64,000 nucleotides of DNA, from NCBI RefSeq assembly GCF_009932335.1, contig NZ_BLJF01000001.1, forward strand, positions 2,232,001-2,296,000, written 5' to 3'. Source of the stretch: Pseudomonas asiatica. GTDB taxonomy: Bacteria; Pseudomonadota; Gammaproteobacteria; Pseudomonadales; Pseudomonadaceae. Every line of letters begins with the position of its first letter. The stretch's first letter is position 1. The notes beneath the pieces are model-generated. The model made no database searches, was not told the origin of the DNA, and saw only the letters and a list, made by a program, of their open reading frames with translations. A program made the translations under genes and the position numbers. Positions 26,255 to 35,844 of the stretch are shown here, in pieces.

Positions 26255-26452
26255 CGTTCAGGTGCCCCCGATGGGGGTGAAACGGGAAACCGGTGCGTCA
26301 CAGGCCCTCCAGCAGGGCCGGACAAGGCCGGTGCTGCCCCCGCAACGGTAAGCGAGCGAAGCGTCTGTACCACTGTGCCTGATCCCCGGCATGGGAAGGT
26401 GACGCTTTCCAGGAGCCTGGCTCCTCCTCGCAAGCCCGGAGACCGGCCTGGC
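26255..26452 (+). ncRNA. cobalamin (B12) riboswitch
   Basis: The conserved core elements occur in order: GGTG...GGGAAACCGGTG (26270-26301), the long pairing arm, GCTGCCCCCGCAACGGTAAG (near 26334-26353), a B12-box-like CCACTG (near 26370), and the closing AAGCCCGGAGACCGGCC (26432-26448). It lies about 107 bases before cbtB and should switch off the cbtB-cbtA-cobE-cobM genes when adenosylcobalamin is plentiful. Confidence 0.95.
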
Positions 26453-26558
26453 GTTCATGAACACCCCGCGGTGGGCGGGCGCTGTTGCATTCCCCTGGGC
26501 TGCCACGCTCGGGGCTGCCGCGCTTGCCCGTTGCCCACAAAAAGCAGAGGAACGCGTC

Positions 26559-26747
26559 ATGCCCGTCACCAGCGCCAAGCAACACAGCATTACCACCCCC
26601 GTCACCCTCAGCCAGCGTGTCGTCATCGCCATCGGCGCCAGCCTGCTGGGCCTGTGCCTGGTGTACTTCGCCGGCTTTTCGCACATCGAGGCCGTGCACA
26701 ACGCCGCCCACGACACCCGCCACAGCGCCGCATTCCCCTGCCACTGA
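26559..26747 (+). CDS. cbtB: CbtB, cobalt transporter subunit
   Basis: This 62-residue protein has a single membrane segment (VVIAIGASLLGLCLVYFAGF) followed by the family's short His-rich tail (HNAAHDTRHSAAFPCH), thought to bind cobalt. AGAGGAA precedes the ATG at 26559; an in-frame ATG at 26457 lies right after the riboswitch and is not needed. It is the first gene downstream of the B12 riboswitch, with cbtA 10 bases later. Confidence 0.92.
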   Translation: MPVTSAKQHSITTPVTLSQRVVIAIGASLLGLCLVYFAGFSHIEAVHNAAHDTRHSAAFPCH

Positions 26748-26757
26748 GTACAACCCG

Positions 26758-27444
26758 ATGATCACACGCATTGCCCGCACCGCGGGCTTCAGCGGGTTGC
26801 TGGCGGCCTTGCTGCTGACCTTGCTGCAGAGCTTTTGGGTCGCCCCGCTGATTCTCGAGGCAGAAACCTACGAATCCTCGGCCCCCGTCGCCGAGCACGA
26901 GCATGCCGGCGAAGTGGCAGCGCATGAACACAGCGCCGAGGCCTGGGCACCTGAAGACGGCTGGCAGCGAGTGCTGTCCACCACCGGCGGCAACCTGGTG
27001 GTCGCGGTCGGCTTCGCCCTGATTCTCACCGCCCTGTACAGCCTGCGTGAACCCAAGCGAGCCGGCACCGGCGCACTCTGGGGCCTGGCCGGCTTCGCCG
27101 TGTTCTGCCTGGCCCCGACCCTGGGCCTGCCGCCGGAACTGCCAGGTACTGCCGCAGCCGACCTGGGGCAACGCCAGGCCTGGTGGATCGGCACCGCCAG
27201 TGCCACCGCGCTGGGCCTGGCCCTGTTGGTGTTCGCTCGCCACTGGTTGCTGAAGGCGCTGGGCGCTGTGCTGCTGGTCATTCCCCATGTGATCGGTGCG
27301 CCGCAACCCGAGGTGCACGAGAGCCTGGCCCCCGCCGCCTTGGAAACCCAGTTCAAAGTGGCCTCCTGGCTGACCAACGCCGCATTCTGGCTGGCCCTGG
27401 GCCTGATCAGCGCCTGGCTGTTCCGGCGCTCCAGCCAGGCCTGA
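26758..27444 (+). CDS. cbtA: CbtA, cobalt transporter
   Basis: This 228-residue inner-membrane protein has about five to six hydrophobic segments. The His/Glu-rich loop after TM1 (EHEHAGEVAAHEHSAE) probably collects cobalt ions. CbtA with CbtB is a predicted B12-regulated cobalt uptake system. The start has only a weak ribosome-binding site, consistent with coupling to cbtB. Its TGA overlaps the next ATG (TGATG at 27442-27446). Confidence 0.92.
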   Translation: MITRIARTAGFSGLLAALLLTLLQSFWVAPLILEAETYESSAPVAEHEHAGEVAAHEHSAEAWAPEDGWQRVLSTTGGNLVVAVGFALILTALYSLREPKRAGTGALWGLAGFAVFCLAPTLGLPPELPGTAAADLGQRQAWWIGTASATALGLALLVFARHWLLKALGAVLLVIPHVIGAPQPEVHESLAPAALETQFKVASWLTNAAFWLALGLISAWLFRRSSQA

Positions 27445-27830
27445 TGCCTGCCTTCTACGCCGGCTTCGGCTGTCGTCGGGGTTGCCCGGCGGATACGCTG
27501 GAAATCTTGCTGCGCCAGGCCCTGGCCACCCAGGGCCTGGCGTTAGCCGACCTGCAAGGCATCGCCAGCATCAGCCTGAAGGCCGACGAGCCCGGCTTGC
27601 AGCAACTGTCCGAACGCCTCGGCCTGCCTTTGGTGTTGTACGATACCGCGCAGTTGCAACCCTACGAACTCCAGCTCAGCCACCGCTCCGCCGCTGCCCA
27701 TGCCCACTGTGGCTGCTGGGGCGTGGCGGAGAGTGCGGCACTGGCCCTGGCCAGCCAGCGGCTCGGCACGGCCAGGTTGCTGCTGACGCGCCAGGTACTG
27801 GGCCCGGCTACTCTCGCCCTGGCCTGTTGA
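27444..27830 (+). CDS. cobE: CobE/CbiG C-terminal-like cobalamin biosynthesis protein
   Basis: This 128-residue protein of the CobE/GbiG_C family begins MPAFYAGFGCRRGCPADTLEILL, the characteristic GFGCRRG motif. ISLKADEPGLQQLSERLGLPL follows. The family is linked to ring modification in the corrin pathway. The start overlaps the cbtA stop by one base, and cobM follows after 33 bases. Confidence 0.9.
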   Translation: MPAFYAGFGCRRGCPADTLEILLRQALATQGLALADLQGIASISLKADEPGLQQLSERLGLPLVLYDTAQLQPYELQLSHRSAAAHAHCGCWGVAESAALALASQRLGTARLLLTRQVLGPATLALAC

Positions 27831-27863
27831 ACGTTTCACCCCTCTTTCCTGCAAGGACTTACC

Positions 27864-28616
27864 ATGACGGTCTACTTCATCGGCGCCGGCCCCGGCGACC
27901 CGGAACTGATCACGGTCAAGGGCCAACGGCTGATCCGCCAGTGCCCGGTGATCATCTATGCCGGCTCGCTGGTGCCGGCCGCCGTGCTCGAGGGCCACCA
28001 GGCCGAGACCGTGATCAACAGTGCCGAACTGCATTTGGAACAGATCATCGCCGCCATGCGCAGTGCGCATGAGCAAGGCCAGGATGTGGCTCGGGTACAC
28101 AGTGGCGACCCCAGCCTGTACGGCGCCATCGGCGAGCAGATCCGCCATCTGCAAACGCTGGGCATCGATTACCAGATCATCCCCGGGGTCACCGCTACAG
28201 CGGCCAGCGCCGCCCTGCTCGGCTGCGAACTGACCCTGCCCCAGGTAGCGCAGACCGTTATCCTCACCCGCTATGGTGACAGCTCGCCGATGCCGCCCGG
28301 CGAGCAGCTGGGCGAGCTGGCGCGCCATGGCAGCACCCTGGCGATTCACCTGGGGGTCAAGCACCTGTCGCGTATCGTCGAAGAACTGCTGCCGCACTAC
28401 GGCACGCACTGCCCGGTGGCGGTGGTGCATCGTGCCACCTGGCCTGACCAGGACTGGGTGCGCGGTACCCTCGGCGATATCGTGGAACGCGTCGCGGCCA
28501 AGGATTTCCGGCGCACGGCGCTGATCCTTGTGGGCCACGTGCTGGGCGACACACCGTTTGCCGAATCGGCCTTGTATCGCGCCGGGCACGCCCACCTGTA
28601 TCGCCCTGGCGACTGA
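27864..28616 (+). CDS. cobM: precorrin-4 C11-methyltransferase
   Basis: This 250-residue SAM-dependent tetrapyrrole methyltransferase has the N-terminal family signature VYFIGAGPGDPELITVKG. Further motifs are ARVHSGDPSLYGAIGEQ, the PGVTATAASAALLGCELTLPQ substrate/SAM loop and a late AVVHRATWPDQ. It methylates precorrin-4 at C11 in aerobic cobalamin synthesis. It is the last gene of the riboswitch-led operon; AAGGACTTACC precedes the ATG. Confidence 0.93.
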   Translation: MTVYFIGAGPGDPELITVKGQRLIRQCPVIIYAGSLVPAAVLEGHQAETVINSAELHLEQIIAAMRSAHEQGQDVARVHSGDPSLYGAIGEQIRHLQTLGIDYQIIPGVTATAASAALLGCELTLPQVAQTVILTRYGDSSPMPPGEQLGELARHGSTLAIHLGVKHLSRIVEELLPHYGTHCPVAVVHRATWPDQDWVRGTLGDIVERVAAKDFRRTALILVGHVLGDTPFAESALYRAGHAHLYRPGD

Positions 28617-28682
28617 GCATTGCCAGGTTCGCCGCAGGCGTAGCAGACTCCGGTTTCCCGCCTGCAAACAGGAGTCATGCCC

Positions 28683-28925
28683 ATGCTGGACCTACGCCCA
28701 AACTGCGAGTGCTGCGATACCGATCTGCCGGGTGACAGCCCCGATGCGCTGATCTGCTCCTTCGAATGCACCTTCTGCCGCACCTGCGCCGAAACCCGTT
28801 TCCAGGGCCGCTGCCCGAACTGCACCGGCCAGCTGGTGGCACGCCCGACACGGGTCGGCCAGGCACTGGCCAACAACCCCGCCTCAACCCAGCGCGTGAG
28901 CAAATCACACTCCGCCTGCGCATGA
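28683..28925 (+). CDS. DUF1272 small zinc-ribbon-like protein
   Basis: This 80-residue protein begins MLDLRPNCECCDTDLPGDS and contains eight Cys in CXC/CXXC groups (CECC, CSFECTFCRTCAETR, CPNC). That pattern defines DUF1272 and suggests zinc binding. The ATG at 28683 is preferred because AGGAG is 8 bases upstream; the ATG at 28677 is too close to it. The function is unknown. It may be read through from cobM, 66 bases upstream. Confidence 0.85.
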   Translation: MLDLRPNCECCDTDLPGDSPDALICSFECTFCRTCAETRFQGRCPNCTGQLVARPTRVGQALANNPASTQRVSKSHSACA

Positions 28926-28928
28926 CGA

Positions 28929-28984
28929 CTACAAAAACAGGCATCGCCGCTTTGCCAGGGTGATGTCTTTCCCACTTTTTGTAG
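28929..28984 (+). terminator. possible terminator hairpin
   Basis: CTACAAAAA (28929-28937) pairs with TTTTTGTAG (28976-28984), with partial inner pairing (GCATCGCC / GGTGATGT). It starts 3 bases after the DUF1272 stop. It is imperfect and unusual because the T run is inside the stem. Confidence 0.35.
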
Positions 28985-29144
28985 GACTTTTCAACAACAA
29001 GCACGTGGACTTTCAACACTTCTATACTCGGCATTACCAAATTTCGGGAATGGTCGTATCGTGCAGCGCTTCCGATAACCCCACTTGCAGACGTATTCCT
29101 GAGTGATCCAGGAAGCGGACCACATCCTGACAGGAGTTTTCTTC

Positions 29145-29759
29145 ATGACTACCGTGCTGATCGTCGACGACCACCCCATCGTCCGGCTGTCCTTGCGCAT
29201 GTTGCTCGAACGCGAGCGCTTCCGTGTTGTCGGCGAGGTCGGCAATGGCAGCGAGGTGGCGCAGGTGGCCCGCGACCTGCGACCGGATGTGGTAATTCTC
29301 GACATCGGCCTGCCCGGCCTGGATGGCATGGAAGTGATAAAGCGCCTGCAATGCCTGGAGCCGGCGCCCAAGATCATGGTGCTGACCGGCCAGGCCACCG
29401 ACCTGTATGTGCGGCGCTGCCTGGATGCTGGCATCGGCGCTTTTGTCACCAAGGAAGAAGACCACGAGGCGTTGCTGTTTGCCCTGAAAGCGCTGGTCAA
29501 GGGCTACTCGACCTTCCCGCAGATGTCGGTCAACAGCAACTCGCTGGAAAGCGAGCCAGTGCGCCTGTCCAGCCTGTCCAACCGGGAAATGGAGGTGCTG
29601 CGGCGCCTGGCGCGCGGCGAGAACAACAAGAATATCGGCACCTGCATGAACCTCAGCGCCAAGACCATAAGCACCTACCGGGGCCGCATCATGGAAAAGC
29701 TCAAGACCGAATCACTGGTTGAAATGGTCGACCTGGCCAAGCGCAACAGCGTCTACTGA
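29145..29759 (+). CDS. EvgA/BvgA-like response regulator (NarL family)
   Basis: This 204-residue DNA-binding regulator has a receiver domain (1 to about 120) with the acidic pair in VLIVDDHP and phospho-Asp in VVILDIGLPG at about residue 53. Thr and Lys switch residues are in VLTGQ and VTKEE. A LuxR-type helix-turn-helix is at about 140-200 (LSNREMEVLRRLARGENNKNIGTCMNLSAKTISTYR). CAGGAG precedes the ATG. The hybrid kinase follows after 7 bases, so they form a phosphorelay. The target genes are unknown. Confidence 0.9.
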   Translation: MTTVLIVDDHPIVRLSLRMLLERERFRVVGEVGNGSEVAQVARDLRPDVVILDIGLPGLDGMEVIKRLQCLEPAPKIMVLTGQATDLYVRRCLDAGIGAFVTKEEDHEALLFALKALVKGYSTFPQMSVNSNSLESEPVRLSSLSNREMEVLRRLARGENNKNIGTCMNLSAKTISTYRGRIMEKLKTESLVEMVDLAKRNSVY

Positions 29760-29766
29760 GCGCTCG

Positions 29767-32700
29767 ATGACAATGAAGCGCCTGCTGGCAAGCGCCCTAC
29801 TGGTCATCGGCCTGGCCGGTTCCGGCGCGCTGCTGGCAAACAGCGAACCTCGCCAGTTGCTGGCACGCTCGGTCAGCGCCGCGTCCCCGCTTGCGCTGTC
29901 CAGCGAAGAGCGGCATTGGCTACAGCAACGCCAGCACCTGGTACTTGGCAGTTCGCGCCCCGACTACCCACCGCTGGAGATCAATGTCAGCCTGCACGAC
30001 TACGAAGGCCTCAGCGCCGATTACGCTGGCATCATCGCAGAACAGCTGGGTACAACCATCGAAGTACGACGCTTCGACAGCCGCCACGAAGCCATCGCTG
30101 CGCTGCGCGACGGCCGTATCGACCTGCTGGGCAGCTCCAACGCCTTCGAGGCAGCGGATGCCCAGCTCAGCCTCAGTTCAAGCTACGCCGACGATCTGCC
30201 AGTCATCGTCACACGCGAGGGGCGCAGCCTGAAGAACACCCCCGACCTCGCCGGCCTGCGCCTGGCCATGGTCGATCATTACCTGCCGGCCAGCAGCGTC
30301 CGCCGCCTGTACCCCAAGGCGCAATTGAGCCTGTATCGCTCCACCCTGGCCGGGTTGGCCGCCGTCGAACTGGGCGAGGCCGACGCCTACCTGGGCGATG
30401 CCATCAGTACCGACTTCGCGATTGGCAAGAGTTACCAGGGCACACTGAAGATCGACCACTTCTGTCAGGTTGCCCCTGGCGCGTTTGCCTTTGCCATGGC
30501 CAGTGACAACCCGCGCCTGCAACAGTTGGTCAACAAGGCGCTGGCGCGTATCAGCGAAAGCGAACGCCTGAATATCCTGCGCCGCTGGAGCAGTGGCAAC
30601 ACCAGCCTGCTGCTGCAGCGCCACCTCACCGCCCTGACCGCCGAAGAAGAAGCCTGGATAGCTGCCAACCCCAACGTCAGCGTGCTGGTCAACACTTCGC
30701 TGGCGCCACTGACCTTCAACGACACCAAGCATCGCCCCAGCGGCATCACCCTCGAGCTGCTCAAGCAGATCTCGCTGCGCACGGGGCTGCATTTCAAGCC
30801 GGTCGAAAGCCCGTCGGCGCAAGCAATGATCGAGCGCCTGGCGCGCGGGGATGCGCAGATGATCGGCGCATTGGGTTACAGCACAGACCGTTCGAAACAA
30901 CTGCGTTATACCCGTCCCTACCTGGTCAGCCCACGGGTGCTGGTCACCCGTGGCGACAATGCATTACCGCCGCAGGCCATGGCGCTGGATGGCATGCGCA
31001 TCGCCCTGGTACGCGGTTCGCCGCAACGGGCCGTGCTGCAACAACGCTATCCGCAGGCCAGGATGGTCGAGGTGGACAACCCGCTCGGCCTGATGGAGGC
31101 CGTGGCCAACGGTGCCGCCGACGTCGCCCTGAGCAGCCATATCAATGCCGCCTACTACATCAGCCATGTGTTCAAGGACCGCCTGCGCATTGCCAGCGTG
31201 CTCGACGATGACCCGGCCATCGCCGCCTTCGCCGTGGCCGCGGACCAGCCACAGCTGCAGGCAATCCTCGACAAGGCGCTGCTGAGCATTCCACCCGAAG
31301 AGCTGGACCAGCTGATCAACCGCTGGCGCACCACCACCCTGGTCAGTGACAGCCCTTGGCGCGACTACCGCACGCTGGCCTTGCAAGTGCTGGTGCTGTC
31401 GGCCTTGCTGCTGGCCGGGGTGGTGTTCTGGAACAGCTACCTGCGCAAGCTGATCAACCAGCGCACCGAGGCCCAGCATGCCCTGCAAGCGCAACTGGCG
31501 CTTAGCCGCGGCCTGCTTGAACAGCTGCGCCAGGCCAAGGACGACGCCGAACAGGCCAGCCAGACCAAAAGCACCTTCCTGGCCACCATGAGCCATGAAA
31601 TCCGTACCCCGATGAATGCCGTGATCGGCCTGCTGGAGTTGGCCCTGGAAGACAGCCGCGGCGGCCGCTGCGACACCCAGACCCTGCAGACCGCCCACGA
31701 TTCGGCCATTGGTCTGCTTGAGCTGATTGGCGATATTCTCGACATTTCCCGTATCGAATCCGGGCATGTCACCCTGCAGCCAGTGCCCACCAACCTGGTA
31801 GAACTGGTACGCGCCACCGTGCGGGTGTTCGAAGGCAATGCAAGGGCCAAAGGCCTGCACCTGCACAGCGAACTGCCCGCTGCGCCGGTGTGGGTGCTGG
31901 CTGATCCACTGCGCCTCAAGCAGGTCTTGTCCAACCTTATCAGCAACGCCATCAAGTTCACCGACAGCGGTGAAGTCCAGGCCAGCCTGCTACTGCCCCC
32001 GCCCACCGACACTGACAGCCTGGCAGTAGAGCTGAGTGTGCGAGACACCGGCATCGGCATCAGCCCTGCCGACCAGGCCCGGCTGTTCAATACCTTCGTC
32101 CAGGCCGACGGCCCCCGGGCACGCCAGGGCGCCGGCCTGGGACTGGTCATCAGCCGCACGCTGGCCGAGTTGATGGGCGGTACCTTGAACTTGCAGAGCG
32201 TCGAAGGCCTTGGCACCAAGGTGCAGGTCAGCCTGCAGTTGCCCGCCTGCGCTGCACCGGTGCAGGCCGACCAGCACGACCCTGTGCTGGAAACAAGCAG
32301 CGGCCCTTTGAACATACTGGTGGTCGACGACTACCCCGCCAACCTGCTGCTGCTGGAGCGGCAACTGCATACCCTGGGGCATCGGGTCACGCTGGCGGAA
32401 AACGGGGAAATCGCGCTGGCACGCTGGCAGGCTGCGCGCTTCGACCTGGTAATCACCGACTGCAGCATGCCGGTCATGGACGGCCACGAACTGACCCGCC
32501 GTATCCGCAGCCTCGAGGGCGAACGCGGCCTGGCGGCATGCCGCATTCTCGGCGTCACCGCCAACGCCCAGGCCGAGGAGCGTGCCCGCTGCCTGGCCAG
32601 CGGCATGGACGAATGCCTGTTCAAACCCATCGGCCTGCGTACGCTCAAGACCCACCTGCCCCACGCCCACCCCCGGCAGCAGCCGACAGCACGGCGCGCC

Positions 32701-33045
32701 AGCGGGTTCAACCTTGGCGAACTGCGCCACCTGACCCAGGACGACGAACAACTGACGCGGAACTTGCTGCAGCAGTTGTCACAAAGCGTCAGCGAAGACC
32801 TGGCCACCTTGCGGGCGTTGCCAGCAGACGCCCCCGGCGAAACTTTGCGCGCCTTGGCTCACCGGATCAAAGGTGGGGCGAAGATGCTCAAGGTACGCAC
32901 GCTGGTCAAGGATTGCGAAGCCATCGAGCAGGCCCACGACCAAGGCCTGCCGACGATTGACCTTCGCCTGCAACTACAGGCCAGCCTGGAGACCCTGCTG
33001 GACGAGCTGGGCGATGTGCTCAGTGCAATTGCAGCGTCGAACTGA
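29767..33045 (+). CDS. EvgS/BvgS-like hybrid sensor histidine kinase with two periplasmic binding domains
   Basis: This 1092-residue membrane phosphorelay sensor has a signal segment, then two tandem periplasmic SBP_bac_3 domains (about 50-270 and 290-520) and one transmembrane helix (about 536-558). A linker follows, then HisKA with His610 ([14 protein letters not shown]), HATPase ([27 protein letters not shown]), a receiver with phospho-Asp at about 898 ([11 protein letters not shown]) and Hpt with His at about 1032 ([10 protein letters not shown]). Unlike BvgS it has no evident PAS domain between membrane and kinase. Either ATG 29767 or 29773 could start it. It pairs with the upstream regulator. 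Its last 26 bases overlap the end of the opposite-strand chemotaxis gene. Confidence 0.92.
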   Translation: MTMKRLLASALLVIGLAGSGALLANSEPRQLLARSVSAASPLALSSEERHWLQQRQHLVLGSSRPDYPPLEINVSLHDYEGLSADYAGIIAEQLGTTIEVRRFDSRHEAIAALRDGRIDLLGSSNAFEAADAQLSLSSSYADDLPVIVTREGRSLKNTPDLAGLRLAMVDHYLPASSVRRLYPKAQLSLYRSTLAGLAAVELGEADAYLGDAISTDFAIGKSYQGTLKIDHFCQVAPGAFAFAMASDNPRLQQLVNKALARISESERLNILRRWSSGNTSLLLQRHLTALTAEEEAWIAANPNVSVLVNTSLAPLTFNDTKHRPSGITLELLKQISLRTGLHFKPVESPSAQAMIERLARGDAQMIGALGYSTDRSKQLRYTRPYLVSPRVLVTRGDNALPPQAMALDGMRIALVRGSPQRAVLQQRYPQARMVEVDNPLGLMEAVANGAADVALSSHINAAYYISHVFKDRLRIASVLDDDPAIAAFAVAADQPQLQAILDKALLSIPPEELDQLINRWRTTTLVSDSPWRDYRTLALQVLVLSALLLAGVVFWNSYLRKLINQRTEAQHALQAQLALSRGLLEQLRQAKDDAEQASQTKSTFLATMSHEIRTPMNAVIGLLELALEDSRGGRCDTQTLQTAHDSAIGLLELIGDILDISRIESGHVTLQPVPTNLVELVRATVRVFEGNARAKGLHLHSELPAAPVWVLADPLRLKQVLSNLISNAIKFTDSGEVQASLLLPPPTDTDSLAVELSVRDTGIGISPADQARLFNTFVQADGPRARQGAGLGLVISRTLAELMGGTLNLQSVEGLGTKVQVSLQLPACAAPVQADQHDPVLETSSGPLNILVVDDYPANLLLLERQLHTLGHRVTLAENGEIALARWQAARFDLVITDCSMPVMDGHELTRRIRSLEGERGLAACRILGVTANAQAEERARCLASGMDECLFKPIGLRTLKTHLPHAHPRQQPTARRASGFNLGELRHLTQDDEQLTRNLLQQLSQSVSEDLATLRALPADAPGETLRALAHRIKGGAKMLKVRTLVKDCEAIEQAHDQGLPTIDLRLQLQASLETLLDELGDVLSAIAASN

Positions 33046-34339
33046 TCTGGCTGATAGCGTTTACCACGTGCCGTGAACCCTGCTGGATTTCCATGATCAC
33101 CGTACCGGCTTCGTTGGCCAGCGCCACACCATGGCCGGTACGCTTCAGGCTCGACTGCATGCTGGCCACGGCCAACAGCGACAGGTTGTGGTTCTGCCGC
33201 ACCACGTCGACGATTTCCAGGGTAGCCTTGCTGGTGCGCGCCGCCAGGCTGCGCACCTCGTCGGCCACCACGGCAAAACCGCGCCCGTGCTCGCCGGCGC
33301 GGGCCGCCTCGATGGCTGCGTTCAAAGCCAACAGGTTGGTCTGGTCGGCAATGCCACGGATGGTCAGCACTATCTGCCCGATCACATCCGACTGCTTGCT
33401 CACCGCATCGATACTGCGTGCCGCGTCGTTGAGTTCATGGGAAATCTGCTCGATCACCTGTACCGCCTGCTGTACTACTTCGGTGCCCTTGCGCGCGCAG
33501 GCATCGGTCTGTACCGAACTGGCATGGGCAGCATCGGCCGCGCTTTGCTGGGTGCTGACCTGGCGGGTGATGTCGCTGGCGAACTTCACCACCTTGTACA
33601 AGCGGCCCTTGCTGTCGAAGATCGGGTTGTAGGAGGCCTCCAGATAGACCGTCTGGCCATGTTTGTCGACACGCTCGAAACGGTGCGAGTGGTACTCGCC
33701 GCGGTTGAGCGATGCCCAGAACTCGCGGTACTCGGCCGATTCGCGCTCGTGCGCCAGGCAGAACAGCCCGTGATGGCGACCGACCACCTCGTCCAGGCGA
33801 TAGCCCATGGTGTCGAGGAAGTTCTGGTTGGCTTTGATCACCCGGCCTTGCGGGGTGAATTCGATTACCGCCATGGAGCGGCTGATGGCCTTGAGCAGGC
33901 TTTCGCTCTCGTGCTCCTCCATCACTCGCTGGCTGATGTCGGATGCCACCTTGATAACGCTGGTGACCTGGCGCTGCTCGTCCAGTACCGGCATGTAGCT
34001 GGCTTCCAGCCAGACTTCGCGTCCGGCCTTGTCGATGCGCTCGAAGGTACCGCTGATGGCCTTGCCCTGCCCCAGTTCACGCCACAGTTGCTGGTATTCG
34101 GCGCTTTTCGCGTAGCCAGGGTCGCAGAACAGCCGATGATGCTTGCCGCGCAACTCCTCGGCGCTGTAGCCCATGGCTTGGCAGAAGCGCTCATTGGCAT
34201 CGAGGATCGTGCCGTCGGGGGTGAACTCGATCATTGCCATGGAGCGGCTGATCGCCGCCAGCTTGGCCTGCAAGCTGGCCAATGCCTGATGACTGCGCTG
34301 GATTTCGACCAGATCGGACTTGCGGTGGAAATCGAACAT
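33020..34339 (-). CDS. BdlA-like soluble PAS-PAS-methyl-accepting chemotaxis protein
   Basis: This 439-residue protein has no transmembrane segment. It has PAS 1 (about 35-145, [18 protein letters not shown]) and PAS 2 (about 160-270, [18 protein letters not shown]), each followed by a PAC motif. A short MCP signalling domain contains the hairpin sequence [38 protein letters not shown]. The order and size match BdlA, the P. aeruginosa biofilm-dispersion sensor, and aerotaxis-type relatives. CAGGAG precedes the ATG at 34339. Its 3' end overlaps the hybrid kinase gene tail to tail by 26 bases. Confidence 0.9.
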   Translation of the reverse strand: MFDFHRKSDLVEIQRSHQALASLQAKLAAISRSMAMIEFTPDGTILDANERFCQAMGYSAEELRGKHHRLFCDPGYAKSAEYQQLWRELGQGKAISGTFERIDKAGREVWLEASYMPVLDEQRQVTSVIKVASDISQRVMEEHESESLLKAISRSMAVIEFTPQGRVIKANQNFLDTMGYRLDEVVGRHHGLFCLAHERESAEYREFWASLNRGEYHSHRFERVDKHGQTVYLEASYNPIFDSKGRLYKVVKFASDITRQVSTQQSAADAAHASSVQTDACARKGTEVVQQAVQVIEQISHELNDAARSIDAVSKQSDVIGQIVLTIRGIADQTNLLALNAAIEAARAGEHGRGFAVVADEVRSLAARTSKATLEIVDVVRQNHNLSLLAVASMQSSLKRTGHGVALANEAGTVIMEIQQGSRHVVNAISQISSTLQLH

Positions 34340-34413
34340 GACGCCGGGCTCCTGTATGCGCGGTGTCCTGAGCATAGATCGCCTGGCGTAGGTCGTGGCT
34401 TTTGTGGCGCCTG

Positions 34414-34593
34414 TGAGATCGAGCGCCGCCCGCGCGGAGCTTCGCAGCACAAGGCTGCTCCTACATCTGTTTCGGGCCAATTATTCCTGTGAGGTTTGTG
34501 CGCGAACGCTCTGGCACAGGCGTTACTGGCCTGAAACAGATGTAGGAGCAGCCTTGTGCTGCGAAGCGCCGCGCGGGCGGCGCTCGGTCTCGA
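34414..34593. repeat. long inverted-repeat element, second copy
   Basis: Arms of about 76 bases (34416-34491 and 34515-34592) match the family at 25919-26183: GATCGAGCGCCGCCCGCG, CACAAGGCTGCTCCTACA, ATCTGTTTCGGGCC. The centre is only about 23 bases and unrelated to the first copy. It fills the gap between the BdlA-like gene and gntR. Confidence 0.85.
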
Positions 34594-34618
34594 ACCCACC
34601 ACACCACTCAAGACAAAC

Positions 34619-35638
34619 TCAGGAACTCTCCCGCACCATCAACTCGAAGCCCAGGTCCTGCTGCGCATTCGGCACCCGCTTGCCATCGAGCAGCGCCAGC
34701 AGCGCCTGCGCAGCACCGCGCCCCACGGCGGCGCGAGGCGTGCGAATCGAGGTCAGCCGCGGCACCATGTGCGCCGAAGCCGGCAGGTCGTTGAAACCGA
34801 CCATCGCCACCTGCCGCGGCACCTCCACCCCTTGGCGCAATGCCTGCAGCACCGCGCCCTGGGCCAGGTCGTCGTTGCAGAAGAAGATACCGTCGACATC
34901 CGGCGCCTGCTGGAGCAACTGGCTGAACAACGCGCTGCCCAGGGCAATGGAAGAAGGCTCCGGCGTCAGCACTTCCAACTCGGCCGCCTGCAAGCCGGCC
35001 TCGGCCAACGCCTGGCGGAACCCTTCGGCACGCTGCATCACTCGTGGATCCAGCTGTGCGGCAATGAACCCCAGGCGCTTGCGCCCGCGCTCGATCAGGT
35101 GGCGGGCGGCGGCGCGCCCGGCTTGCTGCTGCGAGAAGCCGACGGACAATGCACCAGCTTCGCCATTCAGTTCCATCATGTGCACACAAGGTACGCCACT
35201 GGCCGCCAGCATCTGCCGCGATGCCTCGCTGCGCTCGAAACCGGTCAGCAGCATGCCGCAGGGCTGATAGGCCAGGTAGTTGCGGATGAGGTTCTCCTCT
35301 TCGGCAAGATCGTAGTGATAGTTGCCGATCAGCACCTCGAGCCCGCGCGGGCGCATGACCTCATGAATGGCTTCCAGCGTGTCGATGAACAGCTGGTTGG
35401 ACAGCGACGGGATCAACACCACCACTGACTGGCTGCGCGCCGATGCCAGGGCACGGGCCGCCGGGTTGGCGACATAACCGAGGCTCGCCGCGGCAGCAAC
35501 GACCTTTTCCACCAGCTCCGGCGCAACCGTGCTGACCCCGCGCAGGGCGCGCGACGCGGTAATCGGGGAAACCCCGGAAAGCCTGGCAACTTCTGCCAGG
35601 GTGGGACGACCTGTGGTACGGGAGCCGGTGCGGGACAT
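34619..35638 (-). CDS. gntR: GntR, LacI-family gluconate repressor
   Basis: This 339-residue LacI/GalR repressor has a helix-turn-helix at about residues 13-35 (TLAEVARLSGVSPITASRALRG) and a hinge helix with YVANPAARALASARS. The sugar-binding domain ends in TSIRTPRAAVG. It is divergent from gnuK-gntP. Putative operators (35680-35697, 35813-35823, 36411-36421) lie before gntR, gnuK and gntP. It should release DNA on binding gluconate or 6-phosphogluconate. It is unrelated to the GntR helix-turn-helix superfamily despite the name. Confidence 0.92.
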   Translation of the reverse strand: MSRTGSRTTGRPTLAEVARLSGVSPITASRALRGVSTVAPELVEKVVAAAASLGYVANPAARALASARSQSVVVLIPSLSNQLFIDTLEAIHEVMRPRGLEVLIGNYHYDLAEEENLIRNYLAYQPCGMLLTGFERSEASRQMLAASGVPCVHMMELNGEAGALSVGFSQQQAGRAAARHLIERGRKRLGFIAAQLDPRVMQRAEGFRQALAEAGLQAAELEVLTPEPSSIALGSALFSQLLQQAPDVDGIFFCNDDLAQGAVLQALRQGVEVPRQVAMVGFNDLPASAHMVPRLTSIRTPRAAVGRGAAQALLALLDGKRVPNAQQDLGFELMVRESS

Positions 35639-35679
35639 GGATGTTGTAATTTTACTACTTGCAAGGAAAGGGAACGGCC

Positions 35680-35697
35680 ACTAAGGTAGCGCTGTCT
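35680..35697. promoter_or_regulatory. putative GntR operator before gntR
   Basis: AC-T-AAG-G-TAGCGCT followed by GTCT fits the AC-N-AAG-N-TAGCGCT consensus I recall for P. aeruginosa GntR. It lies 42 bases upstream of the gntR start in the divergent gntR/gnuK region. Confidence 0.8.
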
Positions 35698-35812
35698 CAG
35701 GACGCAGGCAATGTAATCTTTGGTAGCGGCCAACGCGCGCCCGCCGCCAAGCGTCCATACTGCGTAGGGACAAGACCAATAACACCGGGGAGGTGGCTGT
35801 TCGTCGACAACG

Positions 35813-35823
35813 AGACAGCGCTA
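35813..35823. promoter_or_regulatory. putative GntR operator before gnuK
   Basis: AGACAGCGCTA is the exact reverse complement of the TAGCGCTGTCT core at 35687-35697. It lies 21 bases before the gnuK start, just ahead of its ribosome-binding site. Confidence 0.75.
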
Positions 35824-35844
35824 TCTCACCCGCAGGAGGTACTG

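Noticed and set aside
26457..26558. Upstream ATG for cbtB at 26457 giving 34 extra residues
   Set aside because: It begins right after the riboswitch without a ribosome-binding site, and CbtB proteins start with the short segment at 26559 before the single membrane helix.
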